This document shows, in pieces, positions 47,394 through 57,517 of a stretch of 64,000 nt of DNA (positions within the stretch are counted from its first letter, which is position 1; the number at the start of each line of letters is the position of its first letter). The notes under the pieces are model-generated. The model ran no database searches. It was given only the letters and a program-made list of their open reading frames with translations, and was not told the DNA's origin. The position numbers were made by a program, and so were the translations under genes. This DNA comes from Oscillospiraceae bacterium (lineage in GTDB: Bacteria > Bacillota > Clostridia > Oscillospirales > Ruminococcaceae), in NCBI GenBank assembly GCA_022791945.1, contig JAAVZY010000065.1, positions 1 through 64,000 of the forward strand, given 5' to 3'.

Positions 47394-47510
47394 CTCCCTA
47401 CGATGGCATTATCCATATCAGGTCAAAGGGACTCGGGCAGTTCCATGCCCTGTTCTCAGCCGCGTGGAGCTCCCGGACTTCTGTCCGGAGCAGTCGCAGC
47501 GCCCCTGATC
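47394..47510 (-). ncRNA. TPP riboswitch (THI element)
   Basis: Reverse complement GGCTGAGAACAGGGC...GAGTCCCTTTGACCTGATATGGATAATGCCATCGTAGGGAG matches the CUGAGA / ACCUGAU.UGGAUAAUGCCA.CGUAGGGA core. Confidence 0.95.
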
Positions 47511-47741
47511 GTTTCCCATCATAGCATATCTTCAGCGCGTTTGTCAACCGGCAATTCTGCCGCTCCTAATTGTTTCCCCCCTGCCAGTCTCAAAATATGC
47601 AAAAGCAGATGCTGTGCGCTCCAGGGTCCGCTCGATTGGTACAGCGTCACTCTCTATTGCACTTTTGGGCGTATCGATGTAAAATAATCCTGTATGGCCC
47701 AATCATCGGAATTTCATAATCGCAAAAAAGGAGAACGCGCC

Positions 47742-48116
47742 ATGATTCAAACGATAACCACCGATAAAGCGCCCGCCGCCATTGGTCCCTACTCCCAGGC
47801 GAAGCTGGTAAACGGAGTCCTCTACGCCTCCGGCCAGATTCCGCTGATCCCCGCCACCGGAGAGCTCCGGGAGGGCGGCATCATTCCTCAGACAGAACAG
47901 GTCATGGCCAATATTGCCGCTGTTCTGGAGGCGGCGGGAACCGACTTTGAGCACGTGGTAAAAACCACCTGCTTCCTGCGGAGCATGGACGATTTTGCAG
48001 AGTTTAACCAGGTTTATGCCCAATATTTCACCGGGAAACCGGCGCGCTCCTGTGTGGCGGCCGCCGCCCTTCCCAAGGGCGCACTGGTGGAAGTGGAGGT
48101 GCTGGCCGTCCTGTAA
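47742..48116 (+). CDS. ridA: RidA family reactive-intermediate deaminase
   Basis: [29 protein letters not shown]...[21 protein letters not shown]...[15 protein letters not shown]. Confidence 0.95.
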   Translation: MIQTITTDKAPAAIGPYSQAKLVNGVLYASGQIPLIPATGELREGGIIPQTEQVMANIAAVLEAAGTDFEHVVKTTCFLRSMDDFAEFNQVYAQYFTGKPARSCVAAAALPKGALVEVEVLAVL

Positions 48117-48189
48117 GAACAGGCCCAGGTGCGCGCCAAACGGTCAATAAAAAATCCGGGGATGTTCAGAGCACGCCAGAAGCATACAG

Positions 48190-48237
48190 GGGATCCGCAA
48201 GGCTTTCGCCGCGCGGATCCCCTGCCGCCTTTTTCAT
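48190..48237 (+). terminator. Terminator after ridA
   Basis: ggggatccgc...gcggatcccc followed by a T-run. Confidence 0.75.
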
Positions 48238-48357
48238 GAGGCCCCTTCTGATTCTCCCAGCAAACTTCGGGCTTGCGGTTTTGAAAAAGAAATGATATGA
48301 TATTAATAGATATAACAAAGGATCTATTCCAGGGTCTGGAAAGGAACGATCACGTCA

Positions 48358-49467
48358 GTGAAGCAGGAATATGCCCCCAAACGCCCGTTTTATCTTCAGA
48401 TCTACCAGGAACTGCTGGCGCAGATCAATCAGGGTACATACCCTCCGGGCAGCAAGCTGCCTTCCGAAAAGGAATTGGCTGAAGCCTACAATGTCAGCCG
48501 CATTACCAGCAAAAAAGCAATGGATACCCTTGCCGCAGACGGCGTCATTTCCCGCACTCCCGGCCGGGGGACCTTCGTACTGGAAAGGCCCGAGGCGCCC
48601 CAGACGCCTCCGTCCGTCCCCGGAAACAGGCTGATTGGCGTGATTATGGAGAAATTCTCCTCCAGCTTCGGCGGCGGACTGATCCTGGGCATTGAACAGG
48701 AGTGCGCCCGCAGAGGCTATGTGATGGCCCTCCGCTGCACCTATCACAGCAAGAAGGCCGAGGTGACTGCCATCTCCCAGCTTCTTCAGCTGGGAGCGGC
48801 CGGGCTGATCATCATGTGCGTGTATGACGAGACTTATAATCCCTCCATTCTCAAGCTCTCGCTGGATAACTTTCCGGTGGTTCTGGTGGATCGGGAAATG
48901 AGCGGCATTCCATTGCCCTGCGTCACTACGGACAATCACAATGCCGCCCGGCGGCTGACGGATTTCCTTTTTGATCAGGGCCATCAGAGGCTGACCTTTG
49001 TCACAGCCGGACACTCTTTCAACACCTCCACCATCAAGGAACGGGCCCAGGGCTTCGCCGAGAGCTGCCTGGAGCACGGCTTCCTGACGGATCGAGGGGA
49101 CTGGATCACCAATCTGAGCAATGTGGACCGCATTCCCGCCCCCAAGGAGGCCCAGCAGAAGGCCCAGGCCGATCGGGAAGCCCTGAAGCGGTACATGGAG
49201 AAGCACCCCCAAATCACCGGCTATCTGGCGGCCTCCTATGACGTAGGCTATCTGGTACAATGGGCCGCCAGACAGTGCGCCGACGGAATCAGCCGTCAGG
49301 TGGTCTGCTTTGACGCGCCAGAGGATATTTTCTGGCCGGAGCCCTTGGTGCATATCCGGCAGAATCAGGAGGAGATCGGACGGACCGCTGTGGATCAGCT
49401 CCTGGAGCGCATCCAGGGAAAGGCTCTGTCCGGCATGACCTATATTGACTATCAATTTATCAAGTAA
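48358..49467 (+). CDS. GntR-family regulator with LacI-type sugar-binding domain (AraR-like architecture); GTG start
   Basis: GTYPPGSKLPSEKELAEAYNVSRITSKKAMDTLAADGVISRTPGRGTFV HTH; C-terminal PBP1-like domain. Confidence 0.9.
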   Translation: MKQEYAPKRPFYLQIYQELLAQINQGTYPPGSKLPSEKELAEAYNVSRITSKKAMDTLAADGVISRTPGRGTFVLERPEAPQTPPSVPGNRLIGVIMEKFSSSFGGGLILGIEQECARRGYVMALRCTYHSKKAEVTAISQLLQLGAAGLIIMCVYDETYNPSILKLSLDNFPVVLVDREMSGIPLPCVTTDNHNAARRLTDFLFDQGHQRLTFVTAGHSFNTSTIKERAQGFAESCLEHGFLTDRGDWITNLSNVDRIPAPKEAQQKAQADREALKRYMEKHPQITGYLAASYDVGYLVQWAARQCADGISRQVVCFDAPEDIFWPEPLVHIRQNQEEIGRTAVDQLLERIQGKALSGMTYIDYQFIK

Positions 49468-49496
49468 ATTGAATATGGCATTTCGCCGGAGTGCCG

Positions 49497-49540
49497 GCAG
49501 GAGGGGCCCTAAATGATATATCATTTAGGGCCCCTCCTGC
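49497..49540 (+). terminator. Perfect 44-bp palindrome terminator after gntR-type gene
   Basis: gcaggaggggccctaaatgata/tatcatttagggcccctcctgc followed by attttt. Confidence 0.85.
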
Positions 49541-49675
49541 ATTTTTAAATCGATCTTTCGTTTTATTTACTAGTTTTCCGTAAAATAAATTGTTTAAATT
49601 AACTTTAAAGCAAATATAGTATAGAAAATATGACTGATAATCGACTGAAATATGAATATTTTTTTGAAATACCAC

Positions 49676-49709
49676 TTGACAATCCTGGATTTGGTATGTA
49701 GAATATAAT
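49676..49709 (+). promoter_or_regulatory. Probable promoter elements of the mannoside ABC operon
   Basis: TTGACA at 49676 and TATAAT at 49704, with a long 22-bp spacer; the -10 is convincing, the -35 less so. Confidence 0.45.
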
Positions 49710-49921
49710 CAACATGGCGGAGGAACTCAGGATCCCATATATATGCCGCCATATAAAAACTATACTTTTAGGCAAACAGGAGCGTTTCCAGATACAACAG
49801 GATTGCTTGTGAAATTTAAACAATTTCAGCGGACTATGTAAGAATTCCCTTGTGGAGATTCAGCTTGATTGCTGGATCTCTTTTCATTTGTCTAAAAGTA
49901 TACCTTTTGGGAGGGAACTGT

Positions 49922-50866
49922 ATGAAAAATGCTGCTTCTGCGGTTCGGACAGCCCGCGGAAAATCTGCCCTGCCGTTCTGGAAGCGGGATGGCTTTATCG
50001 GTTATCTGTTTATCCTGCCTTCCCTGATCGGTTTTGCGGCCTTCGTAGCGTACCCCATGATCATGGCCATCGGTTATTCCTTTACGGAGTGGGACGGGCT
50101 TTCCCCGGCAAGGTTCATCGGCGTGGAGAACTACACCTATATGTTCACCACAGACCCCTCCTTCCCCAAAGCCATCAAGGCAACCTTCCTGTACGTGCTG
50201 ATGACCGTGCCTCTGACGCTGGTGTTCGGCCTGCTGCTGGCAGTGATGCTCAACAAGAATATGTTCAGCGTCAAGGTGCTGCGGACCCTCTTCTATCTGC
50301 CGGTGGTGCTCCCCTCCGTCGCGGCCCTGGTGCTCTGGAAGTTCGTCTACGACCCGGACTACGGCCTGATCAATCAGCTTCTCGCTGTCTTTGGGATCCA
50401 GGGGCCCAAGTGGCTCCAAAGCGAGGATACCGCCCTTGTGTCCATGTCCATCGTGGCCATCTGGGGAGTGGGCAGTATGATGATCATCTTCCTTAGCGGC
50501 CTCCAGTCCATCTCTGCGGAAATCTATGAGGCGGCGGACGTGGACGGCGCCAACGGGATCCAGAAGTTCTTTAAGATCACCATCCCCATGATGTCGCCGG
50601 TGCTGTTCCTCCAGCTGATTACCGGATTGATCGGCGCCTTCCAGGCGTTCAACCCGCCCCAGCTGCTCACCAACTATTCCGGCGCGGGCGGCGGCCCCAA
50701 CTACGCCACCTATCTGCTGGCCTACTCCATCTATGACAAGGCCTTCAACGGCTTCAAGTACGGCTATGCCATGGCGCAGGTCATGGTGCTGTTCGTCATC
50801 ATCCTGGCGTTCACCATTGTAGTCTTCAAATCCTCCGACGCCTACGTCTATTACGAGAATAACTGA
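49922..50866 (+). CDS. Sugar ABC transporter permease (MalF/UgpA type)
   Basis: GYLFILPSLIGFAAFVAYPM...EAADVDGANGIQKFFKITIPMMSP EAA loop. Confidence 0.93.
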   Translation: MKNAASAVRTARGKSALPFWKRDGFIGYLFILPSLIGFAAFVAYPMIMAIGYSFTEWDGLSPARFIGVENYTYMFTTDPSFPKAIKATFLYVLMTVPLTLVFGLLLAVMLNKNMFSVKVLRTLFYLPVVLPSVAALVLWKFVYDPDYGLINQLLAVFGIQGPKWLQSEDTALVSMSIVAIWGVGSMMIIFLSGLQSISAEIYEAADVDGANGIQKFFKITIPMMSPVLFLQLITGLIGAFQAFNPPQLLTNYSGAGGGPNYATYLLAYSIYDKAFNGFKYGYAMAQVMVLFVIILAFTIVVFKSSDAYVYYENN

Positions 50867-50883
50867 TAAAGGGGGAACAGGAA

Positions 50884-51738
50884 ATGGCACTGATTGAGTC
50901 AAAAAAACAGCGTACCCTTGTGGGCAATCTGATCCGGGGCGTCATCCTGTGGATCCTCTCCCTGGCGATGATCCTGCCGCTGCTGTGGATGATCACGGCC
51001 GCGCTGAAAAGCAACTCCTCCATTATGTCCATCCCGCCCCAGTGGATTCCCAGGGAGTTTCATTGGGAGAACTTCCCCGAGGGCCTCGCGGCGGTGAAAT
51101 TCTGGCCCCGCTTTGCCAATACCATCTTCATCACCATCATGTGTGTTATCGGGCAGGTCATCAGCTGCTCCCTGGTTGGCTACGGCCTGGCGCGGATCAA
51201 GTTCCCCGGGCGGAAAATCTGGTTTTACCTGTTCGTCAGCAGCATGATGCTGCCCGCTATGGTGGGCCTGATCCCGGTCTACCGCCTGTGGACAGGGCTG
51301 GGTCTGCTGAATACATACTGGCCGCTGATCATACCGGCCTTCCTGGGCAGTCCCTTCTACACCTTCCTGATCCGCCAGTTCCTGATGGGCGTCCCCAAAG
51401 CCTTTGACGAGGCTGCAAAAATCGACGGCGCGGGGCATCTGCGGATTCTCTTCCAAATCATCCTTCCCATCATCAAGCCCGCCATCATCACTATTGTCAT
51501 CATGCAGTTCCAGGCCTCCTGGAACGAGTATCTGAGCCCCCTGATCTACCTGATCGACGGGGAAAAGTGGACGCTTTCTTTGGCAGTGGCCTCCTACTCC
51601 ACCCTCTACGCGGTGGAATGGAACAAATTTATGGCGACGGATCTGATTTATATGCTCCCCTCCCTTCTCCTGTTCTTCTGTGCCCAGAAATACTTCATGC
51701 AGGGCCTGGGCTCCCTGACCACCGCAGGCATTAAGTAA
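50884..51738 (+). CDS. Sugar ABC transporter permease (MalG/UgpE type)
   Basis: FDEAAKIDGAGHLRILFQIILPIIKPA EAA loop. Confidence 0.93.
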   Translation: MALIESKKQRTLVGNLIRGVILWILSLAMILPLLWMITAALKSNSSIMSIPPQWIPREFHWENFPEGLAAVKFWPRFANTIFITIMCVIGQVISCSLVGYGLARIKFPGRKIWFYLFVSSMMLPAMVGLIPVYRLWTGLGLLNTYWPLIIPAFLGSPFYTFLIRQFLMGVPKAFDEAAKIDGAGHLRILFQIILPIIKPAIITIVIMQFQASWNEYLSPLIYLIDGEKWTLSLAVASYSTLYAVEWNKFMATDLIYMLPSLLLFFCAQKYFMQGLGSLTTAGIK

Positions 51739-51863
51739 CGCCCTCATGGGCTTCCAGGGAGACACGTCTCCCTGATGAATCCGCGATTTCATCCCTCAGT
51801 TGTTTCTCCGGCTTCAGCCGGCTGAAATAGATGCAGAATTTCATGAAAAAAGGAGAATAACAC

Positions 51864-53186
51864 ATGACTAAGCGTGTAAAGGTATTGTCTCTCCTGTGCG
51901 CGGCCGCACTCGCCGCCGGCGCACTGGCAGGCTGCAGCAGCGGCGGAAGCACTGCCGGCGGCTCCTCCTCCAAGGGCACTGAGATCAGCTTCATGACCTG
52001 GGAATCCGAGGCAATGAACGAAAAGATTCTGGCTTCCTTCCAGGCCTTTGAAGGCAGTCATGAGGGAGTTACGGTCAAACTGACTCCCTCTCCCCTGAAC
52101 GACTACGGCACCAAGATTAAGTCCATGATCTCCTCCCGGACTGCTCCGGATGTGTTCATGGTAGGCAACGACTGGGTTATCCAGTACGGCTCCAGCGGCA
52201 ACCTCTACGACTGGACCGCCAAGGCCGAGGCCGACGGGATTGAGAGCCTGTACTACCCCGGCGTGGTGGACAACTGGAAGGTGGACGGAAAGCTCTATGG
52301 CTTCCCCGGCCTGCTGAACACCTACGGCGTGTTCTACAGCAAGAAAGCCCTGGACGACGCCGGTCTGGAGTACCCCAAGGACGGCTGGTCCCTGGAGCAG
52401 TGCCTGGAGTATGCCGAAAAGCTCACCAAGGACGAGGGCGGCAACCATACCTACGGCCTCTACGCCAACTCCAAGTTTGATCCCTTCTTCGTATCCATCT
52501 ATGCCGCTTCCGCAGGCGATACCCCCTACGCCTCCCCCATCAAGGACGTGCAGGGCGTCACCGCCAGCCCGGCCTTCAAGAAGGCTGTGGGCATGATCGG
52601 CGAAGCTATCCAGAAGAAATACGTCACCGACAATGAGTGGAACGTGACCAACGCCTCCACCATGTTCATGGAGGGCCAGTGCCCCATGTTCACCGCCGGC
52701 CAGTGGTTTGCCGACGAGTTTATCCGGAACGCGCCCGCTGATTTCGAGTGGGGCTTCGTCTCCTGGCCCATCGCCGAGGGCGGCTCCTCCGCAGCCATTT
52801 ATGACTGTACCGGCTGGGCAAGCTCCAAGGATATCTCGAATCCGGATCTGATTTATGATATGATTAAGTTTATCCACACCGATATGTACTCCGAGGTACT
52901 GCCCCAGACCCCTGTTGCTCCTCCCGCAGCTGTTGATTACGGTAAGGCCTATTACGACAAGCTGACCGAGAGCGGCCATCAGGATCTGGTGGACGGCATG
53001 ACCTATATGCTGGAATCCCCCACCAAGCTGCCTGTCCGCTTCCTGGATCCCTTCGCCTCCGACGCGGGCGCCTTCCAGACGGACGCATGGGGCCCCATCA
53101 TCAACGGCGCCGGCTCTGAGGCCGACCTGGACAAGATGGTGGAGAACACCAACAATGCCATCACCAGATACTGGAGCAGCCACTAA
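51864..53186 (+). CDS. Sugar ABC transporter substrate-binding lipoprotein
   Basis: Lipobox LAAGALAGCSSGGS; SBP family 1 pattern ISFMTWESEAMNEKI. Confidence 0.92.
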   Translation: MTKRVKVLSLLCAAALAAGALAGCSSGGSTAGGSSSKGTEISFMTWESEAMNEKILASFQAFEGSHEGVTVKLTPSPLNDYGTKIKSMISSRTAPDVFMVGNDWVIQYGSSGNLYDWTAKAEADGIESLYYPGVVDNWKVDGKLYGFPGLLNTYGVFYSKKALDDAGLEYPKDGWSLEQCLEYAEKLTKDEGGNHTYGLYANSKFDPFFVSIYAASAGDTPYASPIKDVQGVTASPAFKKAVGMIGEAIQKKYVTDNEWNVTNASTMFMEGQCPMFTAGQWFADEFIRNAPADFEWGFVSWPIAEGGSSAAIYDCTGWASSKDISNPDLIYDMIKFIHTDMYSEVLPQTPVAPPAAVDYGKAYYDKLTESGHQDLVDGMTYMLESPTKLPVRFLDPFASDAGAFQTDAWGPIINGAGSEADLDKMVENTNNAITRYWSSH

Positions 53187-53311
53187 CACCTGACATGCAA
53201 TTATAAGCACCCATAGGGCTTGCACGCCGCATAAGGGGCGGGAGGAATCATAGGAGTGGATTCTTCCCGCCCTTTATGCGGGAAAAAGGATATCAGGAAA
53301 GGAATGAGCAC

Positions 53312-55795
53312 ATGAAAAACGTCTATCTGGTGGCCAATGCCCACCTGGATCCGGTCTGGCTCTGGCGCTGGGAGGAGGGCTGCGCGGAAGCGCTCTCCAC
53401 CTTCCGTACCGCCGCTGAGCTGACGGAGGAATTTCCCGGCTTTGTTTTCAACCACAACGAGAGCGTCCTTTACCAGTGGGTCAAGGAAAACGATCCCGCC
53501 CTGTTTGAAACCATCCGCCGGCAGGTGCAGGAGGGGAAATGGCATATCATGGGCGGCTGGTATATCCAGCCAGACTGCAATATGCCCGCCGGGGAATCCA
53601 TCGTCCGGAACATTCTGACCGGGCGGCGGTTCTTCTCCCAGGAGTTCGGCCAGCGGCCCTCCACTGCCATCAACTTTGATTCCTTCGGCCATTCCCAGGG
53701 TCTGGTGCAGATCCTCCGGCAGGCGGGCTATGACTCCTATCTGGTCTGCCGCCCCCATAAGGACGGCTTTGATTTCCCGGAGCAGGATTTCCTCTGGAAG
53801 GGCTTCCACGGGACGGAGATTCCCGTCCACCGCTCCGACGAGAACTATAACTCCGTCTGGGGCCACGCCGCGCAGGAGCTGAAGGACTTTCTGAAGGAAA
53901 AGGCCTCTGAGGAAGCCACCCTGGTGCTCTGGGGCGTGGGCGATCACGGCGGCGGCCCCTCCCGGAAGGATCTCCAGGATCTGGCAGAGGTAATCCGCTC
54001 GGATACGGCGCATGCCATCCGCCATTCCTCGCCGGAGCCTTACTTTGCCGAATGCCGGGAGAAGGGCGTCTCCCTGCCCCTGGTGGAGCGCGGGCTGAAT
54101 CCGGTGGCGGACGGGTGCTATACCTCCCAGATCCGGGTCAAGCAGAAGCACCGCGCCCTGGAAAACGAGCTCTACAGCGGGGAGAAGATGGCCGCCGCCG
54201 CGGAGCTTCTGGCCGGCCTGCCCTATCCCGTCCAGGCTTTCCGGGAGGCGGAACGGGATCTGCTCTTCAGCGAGTTCCACGACGCCCTGCCCGGCTCCGG
54301 CACCCATCTGGTGGAGGAGGACACCCTCCGTCTGCTGGATCACGGTCTGGAGATTCTCAGCCGGGAAAAGATGCGGGCCTTCATCGCCCTCACTGCCGGA
54401 GAGCCCCGGGTCAGGGAGGGAACCTCCCCCATCCTGTTCTACAATCCCCATCCCTTTGACCTGACCGGCGTATTCTCCTGTGAGTGCGGGCTGCCCAAGC
54501 AGAACTGGACCACGGACTTCCTGTATCCCGTGGTCACCATGGGAGACGCCTCCGACGCCCCCGGCGCAGCGGTTCCCGCTCAGGCGGAGAAGGAGTACAG
54601 CAATTTCAGCCTGGACTGGCGGAAAAAGGTCACCGTGCAGGCCACCCTCAAGGCCGGCTCCGTCACCCGGATGGACGTGGCATGGAAGCCTCTCCCCGCC
54701 CGCCCCAGGCATGAGCCCATCATCAACGACCCTGCTTATATCTTTGACAACGGGGAGCTCCGGGCGGTGGTGAATACCTCTACCGGCCTGATGGACAGCC
54801 TCCGGATCAACGGGCGGGAGTTCCTCCGGCCGGGCAGCTTCCAGCTGGAAACCCTGGACGACAGCAACAGCCCCTGGGGGCTCCATTCCAAGTATTCCCA
54901 TGCCCGCCGGGCCTTCCAGCTTCTTACCCCTTATGAGGGGACGGAATTCTCCGGCATTGAGGATCGGGTGATCCCCTCTGTCCGGATCATTGAGGACGGG
55001 GATGTGCGGACCGTAGTGGAAGCAGTATTCGGCCTCCACAACTCCAAGGCGGTGGTGCGCTACCTGCTGCCCAAAAAGGGGAGCAGCTTCGACCTGGAGG
55101 CAGGGATTTTCTTCGGAGAGCAGCAGCAGACCCTCAAGCTCCTGGTAAACACCGCCCTGCCGGAGGACAGCCGTTTTGTGGGCCAGGTGATGTTTGGCCG
55201 GGAAGCCCTTGCCGGGGACGGTCAGGAAACCGTCTCCCAAAAATGGCTGGCTCTGGAGAGCGGGGAAGCCGCCCTGGCTGTGTTCAACGGCGGCACCTAC
55301 GGCGCGAGCCGGAGAGGCTCCCGGCTGGAGCTGACCCTGCTCCGCTCTGCGGGCTATACCTCTTCTGATTTTGTCATGGGCAAGGCATTCAGCGAGGATC
55401 GCTGGGCGCCCCGGATGGAGCAGGGAATGCGCTGCTTCCGGTTCCGGATTCAGCCCGGCTCTGCCGGACTGCTGGACACAGCAGACAATCAGGCCCTTGC
55501 CTTCAACGAAGAGCCCTACGCCCTGGCCTTCTGTCCCTCCGGCCAGGGAGAGAAGCCCGGCTCGTTCTATACCCTGGACAACAGCCGCATTGTGGTTTCC
55601 GCGCTGAAAAAGGCGGAGGACGGAAACGGCTATATCCTCCGGCTCTACGAGACGACCGGCGCGCCCCAGACCGGCTGTCTGCGAATCCCCTCCCTGGGGA
55701 TCGAGGCCGCAGTCTCCCTGGAGGGCCAGGAACTCCGTACCTGCCGCCTGACCCAGGGCTCCCTCCGGGAGGAAGAACTGCTGGAAGGCTTCTGA
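53312..55795 (+). CDS. Alpha-mannosidase-like glycoside hydrolase (GH38)
   Basis: VYLVANAHLDPVWLWRWEEGCAEALSTFR; INFDSFGHSQGLVQIL (nucleophile Asp region). Confidence 0.92.
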   Translation: MKNVYLVANAHLDPVWLWRWEEGCAEALSTFRTAAELTEEFPGFVFNHNESVLYQWVKENDPALFETIRRQVQEGKWHIMGGWYIQPDCNMPAGESIVRNILTGRRFFSQEFGQRPSTAINFDSFGHSQGLVQILRQAGYDSYLVCRPHKDGFDFPEQDFLWKGFHGTEIPVHRSDENYNSVWGHAAQELKDFLKEKASEEATLVLWGVGDHGGGPSRKDLQDLAEVIRSDTAHAIRHSSPEPYFAECREKGVSLPLVERGLNPVADGCYTSQIRVKQKHRALENELYSGEKMAAAAELLAGLPYPVQAFREAERDLLFSEFHDALPGSGTHLVEEDTLRLLDHGLEILSREKMRAFIALTAGEPRVREGTSPILFYNPHPFDLTGVFSCECGLPKQNWTTDFLYPVVTMGDASDAPGAAVPAQAEKEYSNFSLDWRKKVTVQATLKAGSVTRMDVAWKPLPARPRHEPIINDPAYIFDNGELRAVVNTSTGLMDSLRINGREFLRPGSFQLETLDDSNSPWGLHSKYSHARRAFQLLTPYEGTEFSGIEDRVIPSVRIIEDGDVRTVVEAVFGLHNSKAVVRYLLPKKGSSFDLEAGIFFGEQQQTLKLLVNTALPEDSRFVGQVMFGREALAGDGQETVSQKWLALESGEAALAVFNGGTYGASRRGSRLELTLLRSAGYTSSDFVMGKAFSEDRWAPRMEQGMRCFRFRIQPGSAGLLDTADNQALAFNEEPYALAFCPSGQGEKPGSFYTLDNSRIVVSALKKAEDGNGYILRLYETTGAPQTGCLRIPSLGIEAAVSLEGQELRTCRLTQGSLREEELLEGF

Positions 55796-55861
55796 TCACC
55801 CCCTCCGCCCGTTCCCCCGGGACGGGCGGAGGCCAGGAAATCTCTGCGCGCTGGAAGGGGG

Positions 55862-56358
55862 AAAGACCTTGGGGACGCTGTCCCCAAACCTCTGCCAAAG
55901 GGACGCGTCCCTTTGGAATCCCATCTTTTTTAAGGGCGGAGATGGGGGTGGGTCAAGTCTGTGCAGACTTCCTCCTTCCTGCCACGCAGAAAGTCTGATT
56001 CCCGCAGTACGCTTTTTTCGTAAAGAAAAAAGCTCCTTCCTGTGTGCGGGGTAGTTCCTGCGGCGCACAGAGGTTTCTGCGCAGACTCAGCGTGGCACAG
56101 CGTTTCACCCCGCAGAGAGTATGCGCGTAGCAGAACACGCTCGGGACTTTCTGCGTCGTACGGTCTGCGCCGCCTATGGAGCTGAATTTTTTCTTTACGA
56201 AAAAATGGGTAGGCGGGCGATCGACCACGTAAGGAGTATCAGCGAGGCAGGGGGACGGGCGCTTGCGCCCGTCCCCACCCCCCACCCCCAAAAAGAAGGG
56301 AATCCAAGGGGATTTAATCCCCTTGGCCGAGCTCGAGGCAGAGCCTCGAGGTCTTCCC
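55862..56358. repeat. Full composite hairpin-repeat element
   Basis: Left cttggggacgctgtccccaa/ccaaagggacgcgtccctttgg, two hairpin-G modules in inverted context, right ccaaggggatttaatccccttgg/ctcgaggcagagcctcgag. Confidence 0.92.
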
Positions 56359-56410
56359 CTGGAACCCCCGAAACAGGCGCTGGCCTCTTTCGATTTGCAA
56401 GGAGAGATTG

Positions 56411-57517
56411 ATGATGAACCTCTATGAAATACCCTGGAGGCTGGTTCCCAATAAAATTGTCCGCTATCCGGGCGGCAGGGAGATCGACCGGTTCCGGGGC
56501 GTGGAACCGCCTTTGGACGACGGACGCCCGGAAGCATGGGTAGGCTCCGACACCCGCACTGTCAACGCGGAGGAAAAAGGAGATCCCAACGATGGCTGCG
56601 CCCGCTGCATCCTGCCGGACGGGCGGGAGTGCTATCTGTTCGAAGCCGTTGCCGAAAACCCCTCAGCGGCTCTGGGAGCGCGGCACATCGCCCTCAATGG
56701 GGAGCGGCTGGGCCTGCTGGTAAAGCTGCTGGACTCCCAGAATCAGCTTGGACTCCAGACCCATCCCACCCGGCCCTACGCCAAGGAGCACTTCGGAAGC
56801 GACTACGGCAAGGAGGAAAGCTGGTATGTTATCGGCCTCCGGGAGGATACCGAGGAGCCCCCCTACGTGCTCATGGGCTTCCGGGAGGACGCCAGCCGGG
56901 AGCGGTTTGAGGCAGGCTACGATGCCGGGGACATCCGGGCCATGGAAGCCTGCTGCCACAAGGTTCCGGTGCAGACAGGGGATCTGTTCTTCATTGCGGC
57001 AGGCGTGCCCCATGCCATCGGGCCCGGCTGCTTTGTGGTGGAGGTGCAGGAGCCCTCGGATATCACCGTAGGCGCCGGGAAGCCCCGGAGTCCCCTTCCG
57101 CCGGAGGAGGCGGAGGCCTACAAGCAGCGGCTGCTGGGCTGCTACCTGTACAACGGCTGCGGCTATGAGGAAAATCTCCGCCGCTATCGGATTCCGCCCC
57201 GGGTCATCCGCTCCGGGGAGTGGGGGCGGGAGTCCCTGCTCATTGGGCCGGAGCAGACCAGCTATTTCTCCTTTACCCGGCTGGACGCCTCCGGAGAGGT
57301 GGAGCTGCTGCGCACCGGCTTCCTGCAGGTGGCCGTGGTGCTGGAGGGCAGCGGACGCCTGGAGGGCGCTCATACCTCCCTGGAGCTGAAAAAGGCGGAC
57401 GAGCTGTTCATCCCCGCCTCCGCAGAGCCGCTGCGGCTCTTCCCCGGAAACCATGGGATTTCGCTGGTCCTGTGCAATCCCGGCAGTGTGGACGTGCGGC
57501 GCGCTGTCCATCCGTGA
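56411..57517 (+). CDS. manA: Mannose-6-phosphate isomerase, class I-like
   Basis: LLVKLLDSQNQLGLQTHPTRPYAKEHFGSDYGKEESWYVI; cupin metal-site pattern. Confidence 0.88.
   Translation: MMNLYEIPWRLVPNKIVRYPGGREIDRFRGVEPPLDDGRPEAWVGSDTRTVNAEEKGDPNDGCARCILPDGRECYLFEAVAENPSAALGARHIALNGERLGLLVKLLDSQNQLGLQTHPTRPYAKEHFGSDYGKEESWYVIGLREDTEEPPYVLMGFREDASRERFEAGYDAGDIRAMEACCHKVPVQTGDLFFIAAGVPHAIGPGCFVVEVQEPSDITVGAGKPRSPLPPEEAEAYKQRLLGCYLYNGCGYEENLRRYRIPPRVIRSGEWGRESLLIGPEQTSYFSFTRLDASGEVELLRTGFLQVAVVLEGSGRLEGAHTSLELKKADELFIPASAEPLRLFPGNHGISLVLCNPGSVDVRRAVHP

Noticed and set aside
53201-55240. 679-aa minus-strand ORF antisense to GH38
   Set aside because: Shadow ORF with no domain signature; the plus-strand GH38 is convincing.
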